Assembly (NCBI RefSeq): GCF_932294415.1 | Contig: NC_065536.1 | Location: 45,977,854 to 46,041,853, forward strand | Direction of reading: 5' to 3' | Length of the DNA stretch: 64,000 nt | Source of the DNA: Quercus robur | Lineage: Eukaryota > Streptophyta > Magnoliopsida > Fagales > Fagaceae | Part shown: positions 34,861 through 51,290 of the stretch, piece by piece | Position numbering within the stretch: the stretch's first letter is position 1 | How the letters are laid out: each line of letters starts with the position of its first letter | The notes under the pieces: model-generated | Seen by the model: only the letters and a program-made list of their open reading frames with translations | Databases searched by the model: none | What the model was told of the DNA's origin: nothing | Position numbers and translations under genes: made by a program

Positions 34861-35856
34861 TTATATATTTATATATATATTGCTATCAAAACTCATATCT
34901 CATCACTCGAAAACATCTGTTTTTTTGCTTTTCATTTTCACTCATCCATCACTCATTTTGTTGAGTTATGGGTGATGAGAACTGAAAATGAGAACTTGGT
35001 CAAACAAGCTTTTTAGGCATGAGATCCACCAAAAATAAGGAATGAGTAATAAAAATAAAGTAATAAATAATGGAAATTGCCTAAACCAAACAGGCTCTTA
35101 GAGTGCGAATACGCTACAATGGAAACAATAAGAAAAGGTGTCTAGGATCTTTGTGGGTCGCTACCAATTACCTTATTTTCCATTATTCCATATATTTGAT
35201 AAGTAAGATCACATGAATCATGAATCGTGTCACCTCTATTTGTATATATCCAACGATCACTAGCAATAATAGCATTATTTTTTAGAAGTTGCAATTCCAC
35301 TTGCCAATCCATTGTGCCCTCTAAAAAGGCTAAAACTCAAAACTGAGAGAAATATGGGCCCATACAAATGGTAATACAATAATGTTATTACCATATATTT
35401 TTATACACGCCACAGTTGTATTATGAGTAGTGGAAGGGAAAAAAAAAGTCATCCATGTAACATTTTGTGCTTGTAATAAAAAAAGGTCCACTATCAAATC
35501 AAGCCCATATGATTGCGTCATGGATGTTGTATCGAAATCAGAATCCAACTCATGGGATTCTGAGAAATAATTTAATAAAGAAACAAAAAGAGAAAAGAAA
35601 CAAAATTGATCGGTTGAATTGGATTTGGGAAACTGTGGGAATGGTATTTGTTAGTTTCAGTTGGCGCCAAAACAAAACAAAGATGGTGGGTTTCGTGTCC
35701 TTTGGGAAATTGCAATGGATAACATCTTATCCACTTCTACTTCTACGGCTACTGATGTCTAATTTCTGTCTCTATAATAGTTTGTAATAATTTAACTCTC
35801 AACTAGTGAACTAAAAAAGCGACAGTAACTAACGAACACCAAAACTAGTGTCTCTC

Positions 35857-35865
35857 TATAAATTC
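35857..35865 (+). promoter_or_regulatory. TATA box of NXD1
   Basis: TATAAATTC lies about 30 bases before a CT-rich leader (cactcactctcaacactagctc), a typical plant start-site context. The leader continues into a noncoding first exon that ends at a GTAACT donor at 36059. This sets transcription of NXD1 to begin around 35885-35895. Confidence 0.55.
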
Positions 35866-36638
35866 ACTCACTTTTTTTCAGTTTCCACTCACTCTCAACA
35901 CTAGCTCTCTTCCCAGTACCATTTTTCAATCCAAATTCTCCTCTGGGTTTCATTTTCTTCTTTGGATTTCAGTGCAAAAGTTCTTGATCTCTGGAAGTTA
36001 AGTGCAGAGATTTTTGTTGGTTGCAGCCCCTTGCTTTGTTGTGTGTTCGTTTTTTAAGGTAACTGGTTCAATTTGTTTTTTATTGTGTCGTTCATGGATA
36101 AATGTTCTAATTTGGACTTCGTGACTTCTGTTTTGTCATGTGGAAGTTTTGTAGATTTTGCTAAATTCTGTATGTTCAAAATTGTGAGAATATATGGAAT
36201 GCATTAATTCGTTAATTTTTCTGGAATCAGTTTGTGTGAATATAACATGTGAATCATAGACCCAGAAGCCAATTACTTCGAAGGGGAATCTGGAGGTTCG
36301 AATGGCAAAAACTTCAAGTTTACATCTCTTTTTTTTTTTTTTTTTTTAAAATATTGACCCAAAACATGAATTTCCTTGAAGCCTGTAAATTGGGTGTACA
36401 GCCCAAATATCACAGTTAACAGGGTCATGTATATGACTGCTGGTTTCTTTAGGAGTTCTCTGCATTTGCACTCTATAAGGCAATTCAGCTAGTTGTATTT
36501 CTGTTGATGTAGCACATGAAATATCTCTTCTCATAAAACAAAAGAATGCCCTTTTTCTTTTTTATGATTTTTTGGTTTTTAATCACTTAAATTTGGTATC
36601 TCCTATCAATTATGTTTCTTCAAGGTATATCTGAACCC

Positions 36639-39600
36639 ATGGAAGTTGGAGAAACAAAATGTTCCTCAGGCTACAGCAAGCCCCCTTGGATATTTAGAGG
36701 CAGGCAAGTGTACAAGTCTTTTTTTTAAATAAAAAGTACCATTTAAATTCCCATTCTCTGGTTAATATTGTTATCCTTCTTTTTTAAACAACATAATTTG
36801 CTTAATTATCTTTTTCTCAGTGCCTTATACCAGCTCCATCTTGTCAAAGCAGAAACTGCTCGAGCATGCATCCCAAAAGAGTTCAGATTAGTTGAAGCTT
36901 TTGGGTACTTATATTTGCTATCATTGTTGTATTCATGTATGCGCATAACAGGATATTAGTGGGTGCACTTTAATGAATGATGGGATAAATAAACCACCTA
37001 TTATATTTCTTATGAAAATGCTAAAGCTACTACTAATATTACCACAAAAAGTTTATGGCAATGAATATAATTTTTATCACATCAATATCATATTAAATAA
37101 ATTTCTTAATCGTCTTCTTGGTTCATGCTTTGAAAGTGGTTGCATTAATTTGTAAGGTTTGTGCAATAAAATTTGTACTAGGCTACTAGCTATAATGTTA
37201 CTCTCTTTCTTAACCAAATATCACTACCTAACATGGAAATGATTGCGAGATTCATTGGTGGTGCTCCACATAATATTCTCCTTAAAGGATAAGGGTGATT
37301 TTGGAGTTTATGAATTCCATTTGCATAAAATCAAATTAAAAAGAAAGAATCTGACTTTACACTTTGTAGGTATACTCTTGGTGGCTTCTTTCTTGCCAGT
37401 TATGATGACAGTCCAGCTGGAATTTTTGATGAGGTTGTATATTATTATTGGTTTATGAAATTGATGAATCAATATTTGGTAATTACTTGAAATTTAGATA
37501 ATTATAGGAGTGATCCTGTGGCAGGAAATGGTAAACTTTCCAGTATTTTCTTTAGCAAAAAATTGTATGAGAAAGAATCTGACTTTTAAATTAATTCTTT
37601 TAGTCACTAACATGTATCAGTGTGCATTCTTACCAGCTCGTGGTGATTGCAGGGCTTGTATGGAACCCACCAACATCCTGCGCGTATGTTTCTCTATCCA
37701 ATTCTTTGTTGTTCATAATAAGAAGAGAAAATAGCACTTACAGAAGTGATTGAACTTTTATTAAGCTAGACACACCCAACATCCTAATCTTATGCTTGTA
37801 CTAGATTAATAGAATATCCCTGGACCCCAACTGCGACTAATATGATAACTGGCATTAAAACCAAAGGCTATTCATGAAATACACCATTAGTTGGTCTATT
37901 ACTGAATTAACCTATTGAAAGATTTCCCTAGTCTACCTCAACTCGAATAAGTCCTAATGAAGCTAGGAAAATTGAGTTGGTTTATACAAAATAAGGTGAT
38001 GTCCACCACTAAATATTGGTTTGTTGAACTTAAAACGTACTTGTATTGGGTTTAGTCATCTTTGTAACTTACATGTGCTAGTGACTCTATTAAATTTTAC
38101 TCCCTCAGTATCACACTGTTTGTCCTCCTAAGAAAGTTGAACTTTTTAAATAAATAAAATGGTAAGTTAGGACAGTTATGAAAATGGTGTATGTTAACTT
38201 TTTTTCAAAGTGGAGACAAGGTTTTTAGCTCAAATGGTTAAAGATATATTAACCCATTAGCATAGGTCCAAGCCTATACTTTGTGTGCAAGCCAAGTCTC
38301 CTACTTGTACTAAAAGTTTATTAATTTAGGGTTTAGTCTACTATATATACATATGTTATGATTCATTATAACACATGATTTGTTCTACACTCTAATATAT
38401 TATTGCTGTAGGCCGTTAGGCTAAACCACTTTATGTTTCCGCTTCCACATCCATACCAGCATATTCAACATGATGTATCAATACTAATATTTAACATGGT
38501 ATCAGAGCCACCTTCTTGTGGCCATGATTTTTTGTCCTTACGGTGTATTTAAGAGCAATCTTTATCTTCCTCGGTGTTTCTTCGCTACATTCATCTTCTT
38601 TAGCTTCCCACTGCTACCGTCAAAACTCTCTAGTATAGTCATGCTACCATTAGAAGTCGCATCAACACTGCAAGACCGTTGCCTTCCTTAAACCACCGTC
38701 ACAAGGCCAAACTTCATTCAAGGGATCTTCTCAACCTTATCAAATCTCAAGCTTCCATCTTGAATTTGAGAGGAGATATTAGAGATATATTAGCCCATTA
38801 GTAAAGACCCAATCCTAATTCTATTTTGTGTGCAAGCCAAGTCTTCTACTTCTACTAGAAGTCTATTAATCTAAAGTTTAATCTACTATATATACACATG
38901 TTATAGTTTATTATAACACAAGATTTGTACTACACTTTAATATATTATTGATGTAGCCCTTTAGGGTTTCCTCCGTGGACGTAGGACATTAGGCTGAACT
39001 ACGTAACCCTCGTGTGTTATTGTGTACTATACTTTATACTTCCGCTTCCACATCCATACTAGCATATTCAATATGGTATATCAATGCTAATATTTAACAC
39101 AAATAAAACACCTTTTTTTCTTCTCAGTGGGCCTGAAATATCTGTTTACATATTTAATCAATTCAGTATTTAAACATGACTCAGAACGGAATTGAAATCA
39201 ACTCTTGCAGCAAATGTTGGTTGTTTGTAAACTTCAACTTGAATAATTATTTAATGACAGAGTATTCTTATCTCAACGTTGCCTTTTGTTGGCAGATGGG
39301 CAGCTAAGGTGCTTGTGAACAGCAATGTGGCTTGCGATCATGGAAGAAAGGTGGGAGTATGCATAATTCCCAGCCTAAATTTAAAATCCTAAAATTTATG
39401 ATGATTCAAACTTCATGAGTTTTTGTACAATAATAGTGTACTTTTGAGATCTTTTACATAGATGCGGATTGCTCATACAAGTATAATGATGGAACCATGC
39501 AACTTTTAAATAGTAAATGCTTTCAAAAACTTCCATATTTCTTGGAGCAAATAAGAAACAAGTTATGGTCCCTCCAGCTGTGAAATGATGCCTTCCTTCT

Positions 39601-42224
39601 TCTTTTTCTTCTTTAAATCCTCTCCCTAGTCACCTTATAGGTTAGCACACTTACATATTAGTGTGGTGTTTGCACTATACCAGTCACATTTCTTTTACTT
39701 TCATCCATAAATCTGTGATCTTGCTTTGATCTCCCCTTGCAGGAAGTTGGGCTTCCAAGTCAGGTTGCTAGGTTTTCAAAGGTAGGCCTTGAACTGTGTT
39801 TTCTTCAGTGTTTCAATACTTGTAATCAATGTCAAAAACTTTCTCTTGTTTAATATTTGAAGGTGAATGTATATATGCTTTTTCCTGTTATGTATGCATA
39901 TAGTCATTCATAACAAAATGGACATTTGTAGTTTTGCATGTTGTATTGAGTATGATATTTGTTCAAAGCAGAGAATCACAGCAATTACAAGTCCACCCAA
40001 GAGTAAAGACATTGGATTTCTAAGCATGGTTGGTATGGGTGCTGCTTTCTGTAGTCCAAGGGATCATATGAATGTTCAAGTGACTGAAATCAATATTCCT
40101 GATACAAAAGATATCTGTAACATCAACCTTACCTGTGTTGGTGAGTTGGTTAAAGTGATTCCATTCAGTACTGCTGGCTGCTATAGTAATTAAGATTGGT
40201 CCTTTATTTTTCAGTATAGTATGGCATTTTTTAGTAGAAATGTTTTATGAGCCAAAAACTTCTTTTTATAATTTTTATACATTTACAATTTGGGGGATTC
40301 TGATATTCAAGTTCATTTCCATAGTTTTTTCATCCTCCATACAAGAGGGATCATTTCATAATCCAGATCTGTGTAAAAGAGTCCCCTTGTTCCTTCTCTT
40401 TTTGTGCAGTTTTTTTTTTTTTTTTTTTTTTGGTGGGAGTGGGGGTGGGGGGAAGAGACTGCCCTAATAGAAAACAAGGGGAGTCTAATTGTAGACCTAA
40501 TCCATAATTCACAAGATTATAGAGGAGAAAGGATTTACTACTGATTGTAAACATATTTGGGAGTTTTAATCATTGAAAGGGATGTATTCCTTGGCTGTAA
40601 TTTTCTACATATAAAGGTGTGAACCCAAACTAGCAACAGTGCATCACCACCTGAACCCATCCTCACTACTGGAGTCAACAATGGAATAATAGATCAAGAC
40701 CATCCAATGCCACCATTTTAATGATTATCATCTAATGGATTATATGAAATGCAAGCCTTGTGAAAATTCACTGCATATTTTTAAAGACTTTTAATTTCAT
40801 CATCTGGCATCTCTCCTATTGAAGTTCAGCTACTTTGGCCGGAGTTCTGAGATTTATTTAGTGGACTATATGTACATGGATTGCTATGCTTCATGAGGAA
40901 CTGTTGTATGGGATTCTTAGTTGCTTCCTCATGCTATAATGTTTCTGCATGCTCTGTTGCTTCTTTGGGCTTTGCTTATGTCCAGCTTGTACACACACTT
41001 TGCAACCTTGTTGACATTACAGGTTGTGATTGGAATAATCACGTTCACTTGGCCCTACCACTAACAACACTTTTATTAACACCACCAATCACAACATGCT
41101 ACGTCAGCAGTTGTGAAATTTTTTGTCTCTAGACTTATTGTGTAACCTTTGCTTAGGAAGCTGGTTATGCCCATGTTAGCAGGTTTATTAGGTAGGAAGA
41201 GGTTAACGATTATTATGTTTGGACATATGTCAATCACATTTCTAGGTAATTAACTCATACCTTTCTGCTAGGAAACTATTTTCTTGTCAGCAATTTTGGC
41301 CTCTTGCAGAACAAGCTCGCCTATAACTTTGGTTCTTCCTTTTGATGGCTAGATACCTTCTTCTGGTGCTTTTTGTTCTTTAATCTAAAATAAACCGTGT
41401 AGAGAAGGAGATATCACATCCCCTGTTTATCTTTGCGCTTTTCCTTCACATTATTTTCATACATGTGAATGATTTGTCATCTTTTTTTTTTTTCCTGGTT
41501 ACGTTTTCGGTGATGGCAATGCCGACATTAGATTACAAAAAGTGGAAGGGGCCAGCCATCAAAATGTCTCTTCCAAGTTATAGGTAATTTTTTTGCAATG
41601 GTTTTGTTGTATTAGTAATAGTGCCTACTTAGTGACAACTAATGTTTTTGTGGTGTGATATTGCAGTGGCCGTACAGAGTATAATCCCAACCTTCTTAAG
41701 TATTCTTGCCAGATTGAGTGCAGGTTTTGTTCCCTTCATTTTCTTTTGGTCTACAAATTACTTTTTTGTGCTTGTAAATCCTCAATTCTCACTAATCACT
41801 ATGGTTAAATTTGTTATGGAAAAAAAAAAAAAAGTTCAAAACTTTGAAAGATTCTCATGTCATATATGACACCCACTAAAGCTAATTTATAACTTGTTTT
41901 AATTGGATAAATTATATTGATGAGATTTTGACAGGAAATGCTAACATATAATTGTGGTTGCTTCCTGACTGTCATAGGGTGCGAGCAGTGCAGCCGGCAA
42001 AAGTATCTGGCCCAACTCTTATACTGAATAACGATAGAGGACGTCCTTCAGAACATGGTAGTTGCAATAGTGTAGACTCAACAACTGGGGATCATAGAGA
42101 TAATGGAGAAAACCTCTGTCTATCTGTGATGTTGTCAAAACCTATATTGGCTTTGGAGTTCAGTTGTTTGAAAATGCAGGTAGAAGCTCCGACTGTGGTT
42201 TCCCCCGTCTCTAGAAATTCTTAG
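36639..42224 (+). CDS. NXD1: NXD1 (NEOXANTHIN-DEFICIENT 1), ten coding exons
   Basis: A noncoding first exon (to 36058) is followed by coding exons at 36639-36703, 36821-36904, 37370-37433, 37637-37683, 39296-39350, 39743-39781, 39972-40140, 41532-41583, 41667-41723 and 41978-42224. Phases join without conflict and give 292 residues (MEVGETKCSSGYSKPPWIFR … FSCLKMQVEAPTVVSPV). The wording ALYQLHLVKAETARACIPKEFRLVEAFGYTLGGFF and AGLVWNPPTSCAWAAKVLVN matches plant NXD1, needed with ABA4 for neoxanthin formation in the carotenoid/ABA pathway. Its biochemical role is unsettled. The first coding intron has a GC donor (AG|gcaagt), while the rest are GT-AG. The exon 8/9 junction may lack about five residues (see findings). 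A TRIM element lies in the intron 37684-39295. Convergent with SCPL45. Confidence 0.9.
38236..39099 (+). mobile_element. TRIM (miniature LTR retrotransposon) in an NXD1 intron
   Basis: Two direct LTR copies of about 261 bp (38236-38496) and 325 bp (about 38775-39099) share 'gatatatta-cccattag', 'tgtgtgcaagccaagtct', 'tctactatatatacac' and 'cttccgcttccacatccata'. After the first LTR comes TGGTATCAGAGC (38497-38508), complementary to initiator tRNA-Met. A purine-rich tract (gagaggag) precedes the second LTR. The 5-bp duplication caaat flanks the element at 38231-38235 and 39100-39104. The internal part is under 280 bp and noncoding, so the element cannot move by itself. LTR divergence suggests an old insertion. 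A solo LTR of the same family lies at about 60.7 kb. Confidence 0.85.
40990..41115. repeat. Fold-back MITE in an NXD1 intron
   Basis: The left arm 'ttgttgacattacaggttgtgattgg' pairs with the right arm 'ccaatcacaacatgctacgtcagcag'. The wording (ttgtgattgg, cacaac) resembles the stronger hairpin at 32741-32893, so the two are probably one MITE family. It lies in the long intron between NXD1 exons ending at 40140 and starting at 41532. Confidence 0.5.
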
Positions 42225-42271
42225 GAGCATTAAGTATTGCAGAAATTCTTTTTATCACTGTAGAGTTGCAC

Positions 42272-42277
42272 AATAAA
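42272..42277 (+). terminator. Candidate poly(A) signal of NXD1
   Basis: AATAAA lies 48 bases after the NXD1 stop codon, a plausible near-upstream polyadenylation element. Confidence 0.4.
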
Positions 42278-42697
42278 ATGAAATTAATGAAGTTCATTTC
42301 CCTAAATTGTCTCCAGTTGTTAATTTCAAATACTCTTTGCAAGGTAGGAAATCTGAAAACATCTTCTAGTAATATCAATGAAGATTCTCAACAAGGGAAC
42401 ATCTCAACATTTATGCTGATCTTACATTCTCTTGTATTTCTCATAAATTTTTGAACAGATCAATTATTTAAATCTGTGTTACAAACATATAGCATCAAAA
42501 AATGACCAATAAACACTTCTTCTTTTCCCTTTTACTTTGAGATCTTTACAAAATTCTTCTACAATCCACAGCATGGACAAACCCTAGGACCCAACAACCA
42601 AACAAATGCAGTTTTCACTCTCAGATGATTAGCCTTTTGCAATCAAACATTACTTACAAACTCAATATGCTATCTGATAAAAAAACAGATCAGTTGA

Positions 42698-46141
<3,444 letters not shown>

Positions 46142-46156
46142 TTACCCACTTGGGGG

Positions 46157-46168
46157 CATTATATAAAG
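46157..46168 (-). promoter_or_regulatory. TATA box of SCPL45
   Basis: On the minus strand CTTTATATAATG lies about 100 bases before the SCPL45 start codon, followed by a CT-rich leader (ctccctcattattctctcatctc), the usual plant core-promoter layout. Confidence 0.55.
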
Positions 46169-46199
46169 AGATGAGGTCTTGTTTTTTGTAATTATTAGT

Positions 46200-49100
46200 A
46201 TATTTTGCATTTAAACTTTTGTCCCTTTGAAAAACAAAAACTTGGAGCTGATATGAATGTCATGAGAGAGACTAGATCATGATTTACTACTATTGAATTG
46301 GGCCTCTCCCTCCTGTGTGTGATAATATAATACACTAAGTTTAAAGATACACAAATGAATTCTTTCTAAATAAAATAATAATAATGATGCCACTGTATAT
46401 GATGGTGTACTAATCAAAATATGACACCTCAACAAGTTGTAAAAAAATATTTTGAAATTTGTTGCAATAACATGGTTGGTGTGTGACATGACATAAGTGC
46501 TAGGTTATGTGGAGCTTGATTTGTGCCAGTTCATAACTCAACTCAACTCAACTCAGAAGCATTACAATTTTAAATGGAATATTTTATGAAACATAGTTCA
46601 AGGAGCGATGTTTGGACCATTTTTGGCCCATTTTGGACCTATTGTTTTGGGGTATATACTTGTTTGCTATATGATTTTATTGTAATAGTTTCTGTACTTT
46701 TATTCTTAATATAGTGAAAATTGTTGTAACTTTGTTAACATAGGCATATTGCCTAATCACATAAATCTTTATTTCCTGCTATTGTGTTTTGTGCAATTTT
46801 TTCACCATTATTGTTTCTAGATACTAGGTTAAATTCCTGACAACGTGGGCATGATTATGGCTGAGTAAGCAAATGGGTGTGGGACTTCATCTGAAAATGA
46901 CTGTAGAGAATGTGCTTTTAAAGTTTGAAATTATTCACGGAAGTTATTACGGGCCTGTTTTTGTTTTTTTGTGTTAAGATTTTTATTTATTTATTTATTT
47001 ATTTATTTGGTGTTAAGAGTTTAGAGTTCAGAGTTTAGACCAAGAAGAAGTAGGCCAAAAAAAAAAAAACCATCTTCATAGAAAATGTAAAGGAGATAAC
47101 AACGGCGTACAGTTCTGCTCGTAAAGGAGCTTTACAGAATGCTTTATGTTTTTCTAATCAAATGGGAATTGCTGAATGTGACAAACAGTATAATTATGTC
47201 TATGAAAATTGGTCACAATTTTTATTTATTTTTGTAGGAAAAGTATGGCAGAATAATGACTTATGAAGGCTCATTAGTCATGTCAGTAGAAAGAAGCAAG
47301 GCATACGTTCTTTTTGGTTTTCCCAGAAGAATTTTGGCTTCAGTGATTATAAGCCTTTCACATATCCAAGTACAAATTCAAGTCTTTGTTTTCTTCATCG
47401 TTTTATTGAACTTAAAAAGTCTTAAAGCCACCCTGCCCCCAACACTGTGAGGGACTGTATTTACTTTCAAAAAATGAAAAAAAATTCATTCTGGCCTTTG
47501 CTCCTTTTGTTTTGTAAAATAGAGTTATTGTGAGCAAAAAGTTTTCCCTGCTTGATTAAATAGGCTTGGACATACATATTGTGTATGCAAATATCTGAAT
47601 ATCTAATTAAAAATTAAAAATCACCAAGAAATTGATATAACATGAATTAACCTTTCCTAAGATTAATAGTGTCAATCCATTTGCTCCTTCATGCAACACA
47701 AAAAGATTTGTAAACAACCAAAAATCAACTAAGATGAAATAACAAAAAAAAAAAAAAAAAAAAAAGGAAAATTTTCCTGACCATACCTTTGTAATTCAAG
47801 ACCTTTCTTGAGTTTAGAGAAGAATAAAGGGTCAAGGAACAAAATGACCATTGTTATATTTTCATGCTTTTAAGAGGGGGAGGGGGAACAAAATAAAAGA
47901 AGAAGAGAAAAAAAAGTTAACCAGACAGAAGAGTGGTTAGGGAGAACGGAAAAAGTGAGCATATGAACAGGAAGCAGTTAGGCTTTAAAATTTGAAATAA
48001 ATGACTTTTTTTTAAAAATAAAAAATTAATTGACATACATCACAACTGGAATTTTCAAATTGTTTAGGATTTAAAAATGTCATTTACAAAAATAACCTAA
48101 GAACATGTGCTGCTCATAAAAGACATTTTAGTGAAGCCAACGTTTTTTTTTTTTTTTTTTTTGGTTGAGAAACTAGTGAAGGAAATGTAGATAGTAAGAT
48201 AGATTATTCCAAGCATAGGGAATCAATATCGATGACCTCCTACTAATCATATATTCATATATAATATATTAAAGTGAAGTTCTCATTCAAAAAATTCAAA
48301 TTATATTCTAATTACATTTTAATTTTACCCCGAGTGACATTCTTATTGTCTACTAATTTGATCTAATGTGTCTTTAGATTCTAAATAGACTTTAATTTTA
48401 TGCTAAAATGTCATTCCATGTCTAATTTCATGTCAAGTGACATGTAGGTTTATGAATCTAAACTTAAAAAACATTAAAAAAGAGTTCATTAAAAATTTAT
48501 TATATTTCTATTTAAAACTATGAATGTGTAATATTTTTAAACTATTTAAAGTTCATTTTATTACAAAAATAATTATTAATTCAAATAAAATGAAAATGTG
48601 TACAATGTTCTAAAATATTAGCTGTCCATATATTATTAAAAAAAATATACACACGAAATAAATTTATTGTTTCATGATAATGAAAATTAAGATAATAAGT
48701 AACAAAATATATATTTTTTTCCCCTAAAATTAAACAACTAAGAATAAGCAATTTGCATACTCTACCAAATATTATCTTTACTAGGTATTTTTTAAGATCC
48801 AACAAAAATATAAAAATGACCATCACTAATACTCAACTTAGGTAGGAATTTTAATATATATATATATATATATATAATTATGTTTATTTTTAAATACATT
48901 TTTGTGTATGCATGACGTTACAAGATATTTTATATTTATTAAAGAGAATTAAAACTATTCTAGAAAATTCAACCCAAAAAAAAAAAAAAAAAACACAAAA
49001 TATAAGAAGAAAATTGCGCCTATAAATCACATTGGACAAATATCCCACTACTTATACGCAATAACGCATTATCTAGTAGCTTCGGCTGCTTGTTGTAATA

Positions 49101-49200
49101 CTTGGGTGCCTTTCTAATTTCTGTTCTCAAATGGGTTTATTTGCATGGACAAAGTTTTCCTCTCCAAACTAGTTCGGAAAAACCTCCTTCAAATTATTAT
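46200..49200. other. Intergenic AT-rich region, no gene recognised
   Basis: The region contains simple repeats: (CTCAA)n at about 46531-46553, (TTTA)n at about 46981-47007, an A-run at 47742-47765, a T-run at 48142-48162 and (TA)n at about 48856-48876. Only short frames without recognisable domains were seen. Confidence 0.5.
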
Positions 49201-49547
49201 ATAATGATTTAAATTAAAATTCCTTTTCTTTAGCTCTTTAGTTCCTTCTAATCAATTTATATAAAATTCAAATCCGAAGTGAAGTGAAACCGCGAGACTC
49301 TTAGTTTTATAGCTTAGTTTTATAGTATAAATAGAAATAGTATAAAAGTAATATATATATTAGAAACGGGATTCGAGTGGATGAATCGTGAGCGGAAGGT
49401 TGACACGTGCCAAAACAAACAGGCGAAACTAAGCAGTTCGATCCAAATGAAGTTTTGTTTTGACTAAAGAGTTATGGATGGCTTGACAATTCATTCCAAT
49501 TCCAATCAACTAATCCGGCATATTTTCCGCATGCAAGGAGTCCGTCT

Positions 49548-49910
49548 ATGTTTCTACTTTACGAATATGATATTTTCTGGGCATTTCTAATAATAGCAAG
49601 TGTTATTCCTATTTTGGCATTTTTGATTTCGGGAGTTTTAGCCCCGATTCGCAAAGGGCCAGAGAAACTTTCTAGTTATGAATCGGGAATAGAACCAATG
49701 GGTGATGCTTGGCTCCAATTTCGAATTCGGCATTATATGTTTGCTCTAGTTTTTGTTGTTTTTTATGTTGAAACGGTTTTTCTTTATCCATGGGCAATGA
49801 GTTTTGATGTATTGGGTATATCTGTATTTATAGAAGCTTTCATTTTCATGCTTATCCTAATTGTTGGTTCAGTTTATGCATGGCGAAAAGGAGCATTGGA
49901 ATGGTCTTAG
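49548..49910 (+). pseudogene. ndhC: ndhC, nuclear copy of plastid gene (frame open)
   Basis: The frame encodes all 120 residues of NADH dehydrogenase-like subunit 3 ([19 protein letters not shown] … [11 protein letters not shown]), with three membrane segments. No stop or frameshift is seen. In plastids it is a membrane subunit of the NDH complex that works in cyclic electron flow. Here it lacks a transit peptide and plastid expression signals, so it is almost certainly not functional despite being open. Confidence 0.85.
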
Positions 49911-49974
49911 CTCTTGAATATTCAGACAATAAAAATAAAGATAAAGAAAGTAAAAAAAAAACATTGAAACGGTT

Positions 49975-50673
49975 ATGAATTCCATTGAGTTTCCCTTACT
50001 TGATCGAACAGCCCCCCCCCCCCCCCAAAAATTCAGTTATTTCAACTACATCAAATGATCTTTCAAATTGGTCAAGACTGTCCAGTTTGTGGCCGCTTCT
50101 ATATGATACCAGTTGTTGTTTCATTGAATTTGCTTCATTAATAGGCTCACGATTCGACTTTGACCATTATGGGCTGGTACCAAGATCGAGTCCTAGACAG
50201 GCAGACCTAATTTTAACTGCAGGTACAGTAACAATGAAAATGGCTCCTTCTTTAGTGAGATTATATGAACAAATGCCTGAACCAAAATATGTTATTGCTA
50301 TGGGAGCATGTACAATTACAGGGGGTATGTTCAGTACCGATTCTTATACTACTGTTCGGGGGGTCAATAAGCTAATTCCTATAGATGTCTATTTGCCAGG
50401 TTGTCCACCTAAACCGGAGGCAGTTATAGATGCTATAACAAAACTTCGTAAAAAACTATCTCGAGAAATCTATGAAGATCAATTAGGTCTCAACAAGGGA
50501 GTCGGTGTTTTACTATCAACCACAAGTTTTATATTGGACGAAGTACTCATACTGGAAATTATGATCGAGGATTACTCGATCAACCACCATCTACATCGAC
50601 TTCGGAGATCCCTCTTGAAATATTTTTCAAATACAACAAGAGTTCAGTATCTTCCCCCGAATTAGTGAATTAG
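49975..50673 (+). pseudogene. ndhK: ndhK, nuclear copy of plastid gene (frameshifted)
   Basis: Recognisable NdhK sequence, including the Fe-S cluster region ([22 protein letters not shown] … MGACTITGG … [15 protein letters not shown]). The beginning ([11 protein letters not shown] from 49975) is out of frame with the rest because of a long C-run at about 50013-50026. A one-base deletion near 50481 shifts the C-terminus; the plastid frame can be followed to TAG at 50671-50673. In the plastid this is the peripheral NDH subunit with an N2-type cluster. This copy is dead. Confidence 0.88.
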
Positions 50674-50813
50674 GCAGGATTTTTTTTTTTTCACATTTTT
50701 TTACATAATAACAAACAATAATTTTCATAAATTTCATCGTAAATGTGAAATACTTAACTTATAGAGACAAATAAAAGTTTTATACAAATCAAAATGTGGG
50801 AGAGATAAAAAAG

Positions 50814-51290
50814 ATGCAAGGTCGTTTGTCTGCTTGGCTAGCCAAACATGGGTTGGTTCATAGATCTTTGGGCTTCAACTACCAAGGAATAGAGACTTTA
50901 CAAATAAAGCCTGGGGATTGGCATTCCATTGCTGTCATTTTATATGTATATGGTTACAATTATTTACGTTCCCAATGTGCCTATGATGTAGCACCGGGTG
51001 GACTGTTAGCTAGTGTGTATCATCTTACGAGAATAGCTTATGGTATAGATCAACCAGAAAAGGTATGTATAAAAGTATTTGCCCCAAGGTGGAATCCTAG
51101 AATTCCGTCTATTTTCTGGGTTTGGAAAAGTGTGGATTTTCAAGAAAGGGAATCTTATGATATGTTGGGAATCTTTTATGATAATCATCCACGTTTGAAA
51201 CGTATCTTAATGCCCGAAAGTTGGATAGGATGGCCCTTACGTAAGGATTATATTGCCTCGAATTTTTATGAAATACAAGATGCTCATTAA
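50814..51290 (+). pseudogene. ndhJ: ndhJ, nuclear copy of plastid gene (substituted)
   Basis: The frame is open for the normal 158 residues ([20 protein letters not shown] … NFYEIQDAH). It differs from the conserved plastid protein at many positions, for example [10 protein letters not shown] where IEYG-DQPEE is usual, [11 protein letters not shown] for APRRNPRIPSV, and DYIASNF for DYIAPNF. Most are explained by single G-to-A or C-to-T changes, as expected from deamination of methylated nuclear DNA. The ATG at 50814 is chosen because the plastid protein starts MQGRLSAW. An upstream in-frame Met at 50796 is spacer. Confidence 0.88.

Noticed and set aside
38100-38225. Stowaway-like end ('tactccctcagtatcacactgtttgtcctcc') just left of the TRIM
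   Set aside because: It looks like a left terminal repeat, but no convincing right end with a TA duplication was found across the TRIM, so it is not listed as an element.
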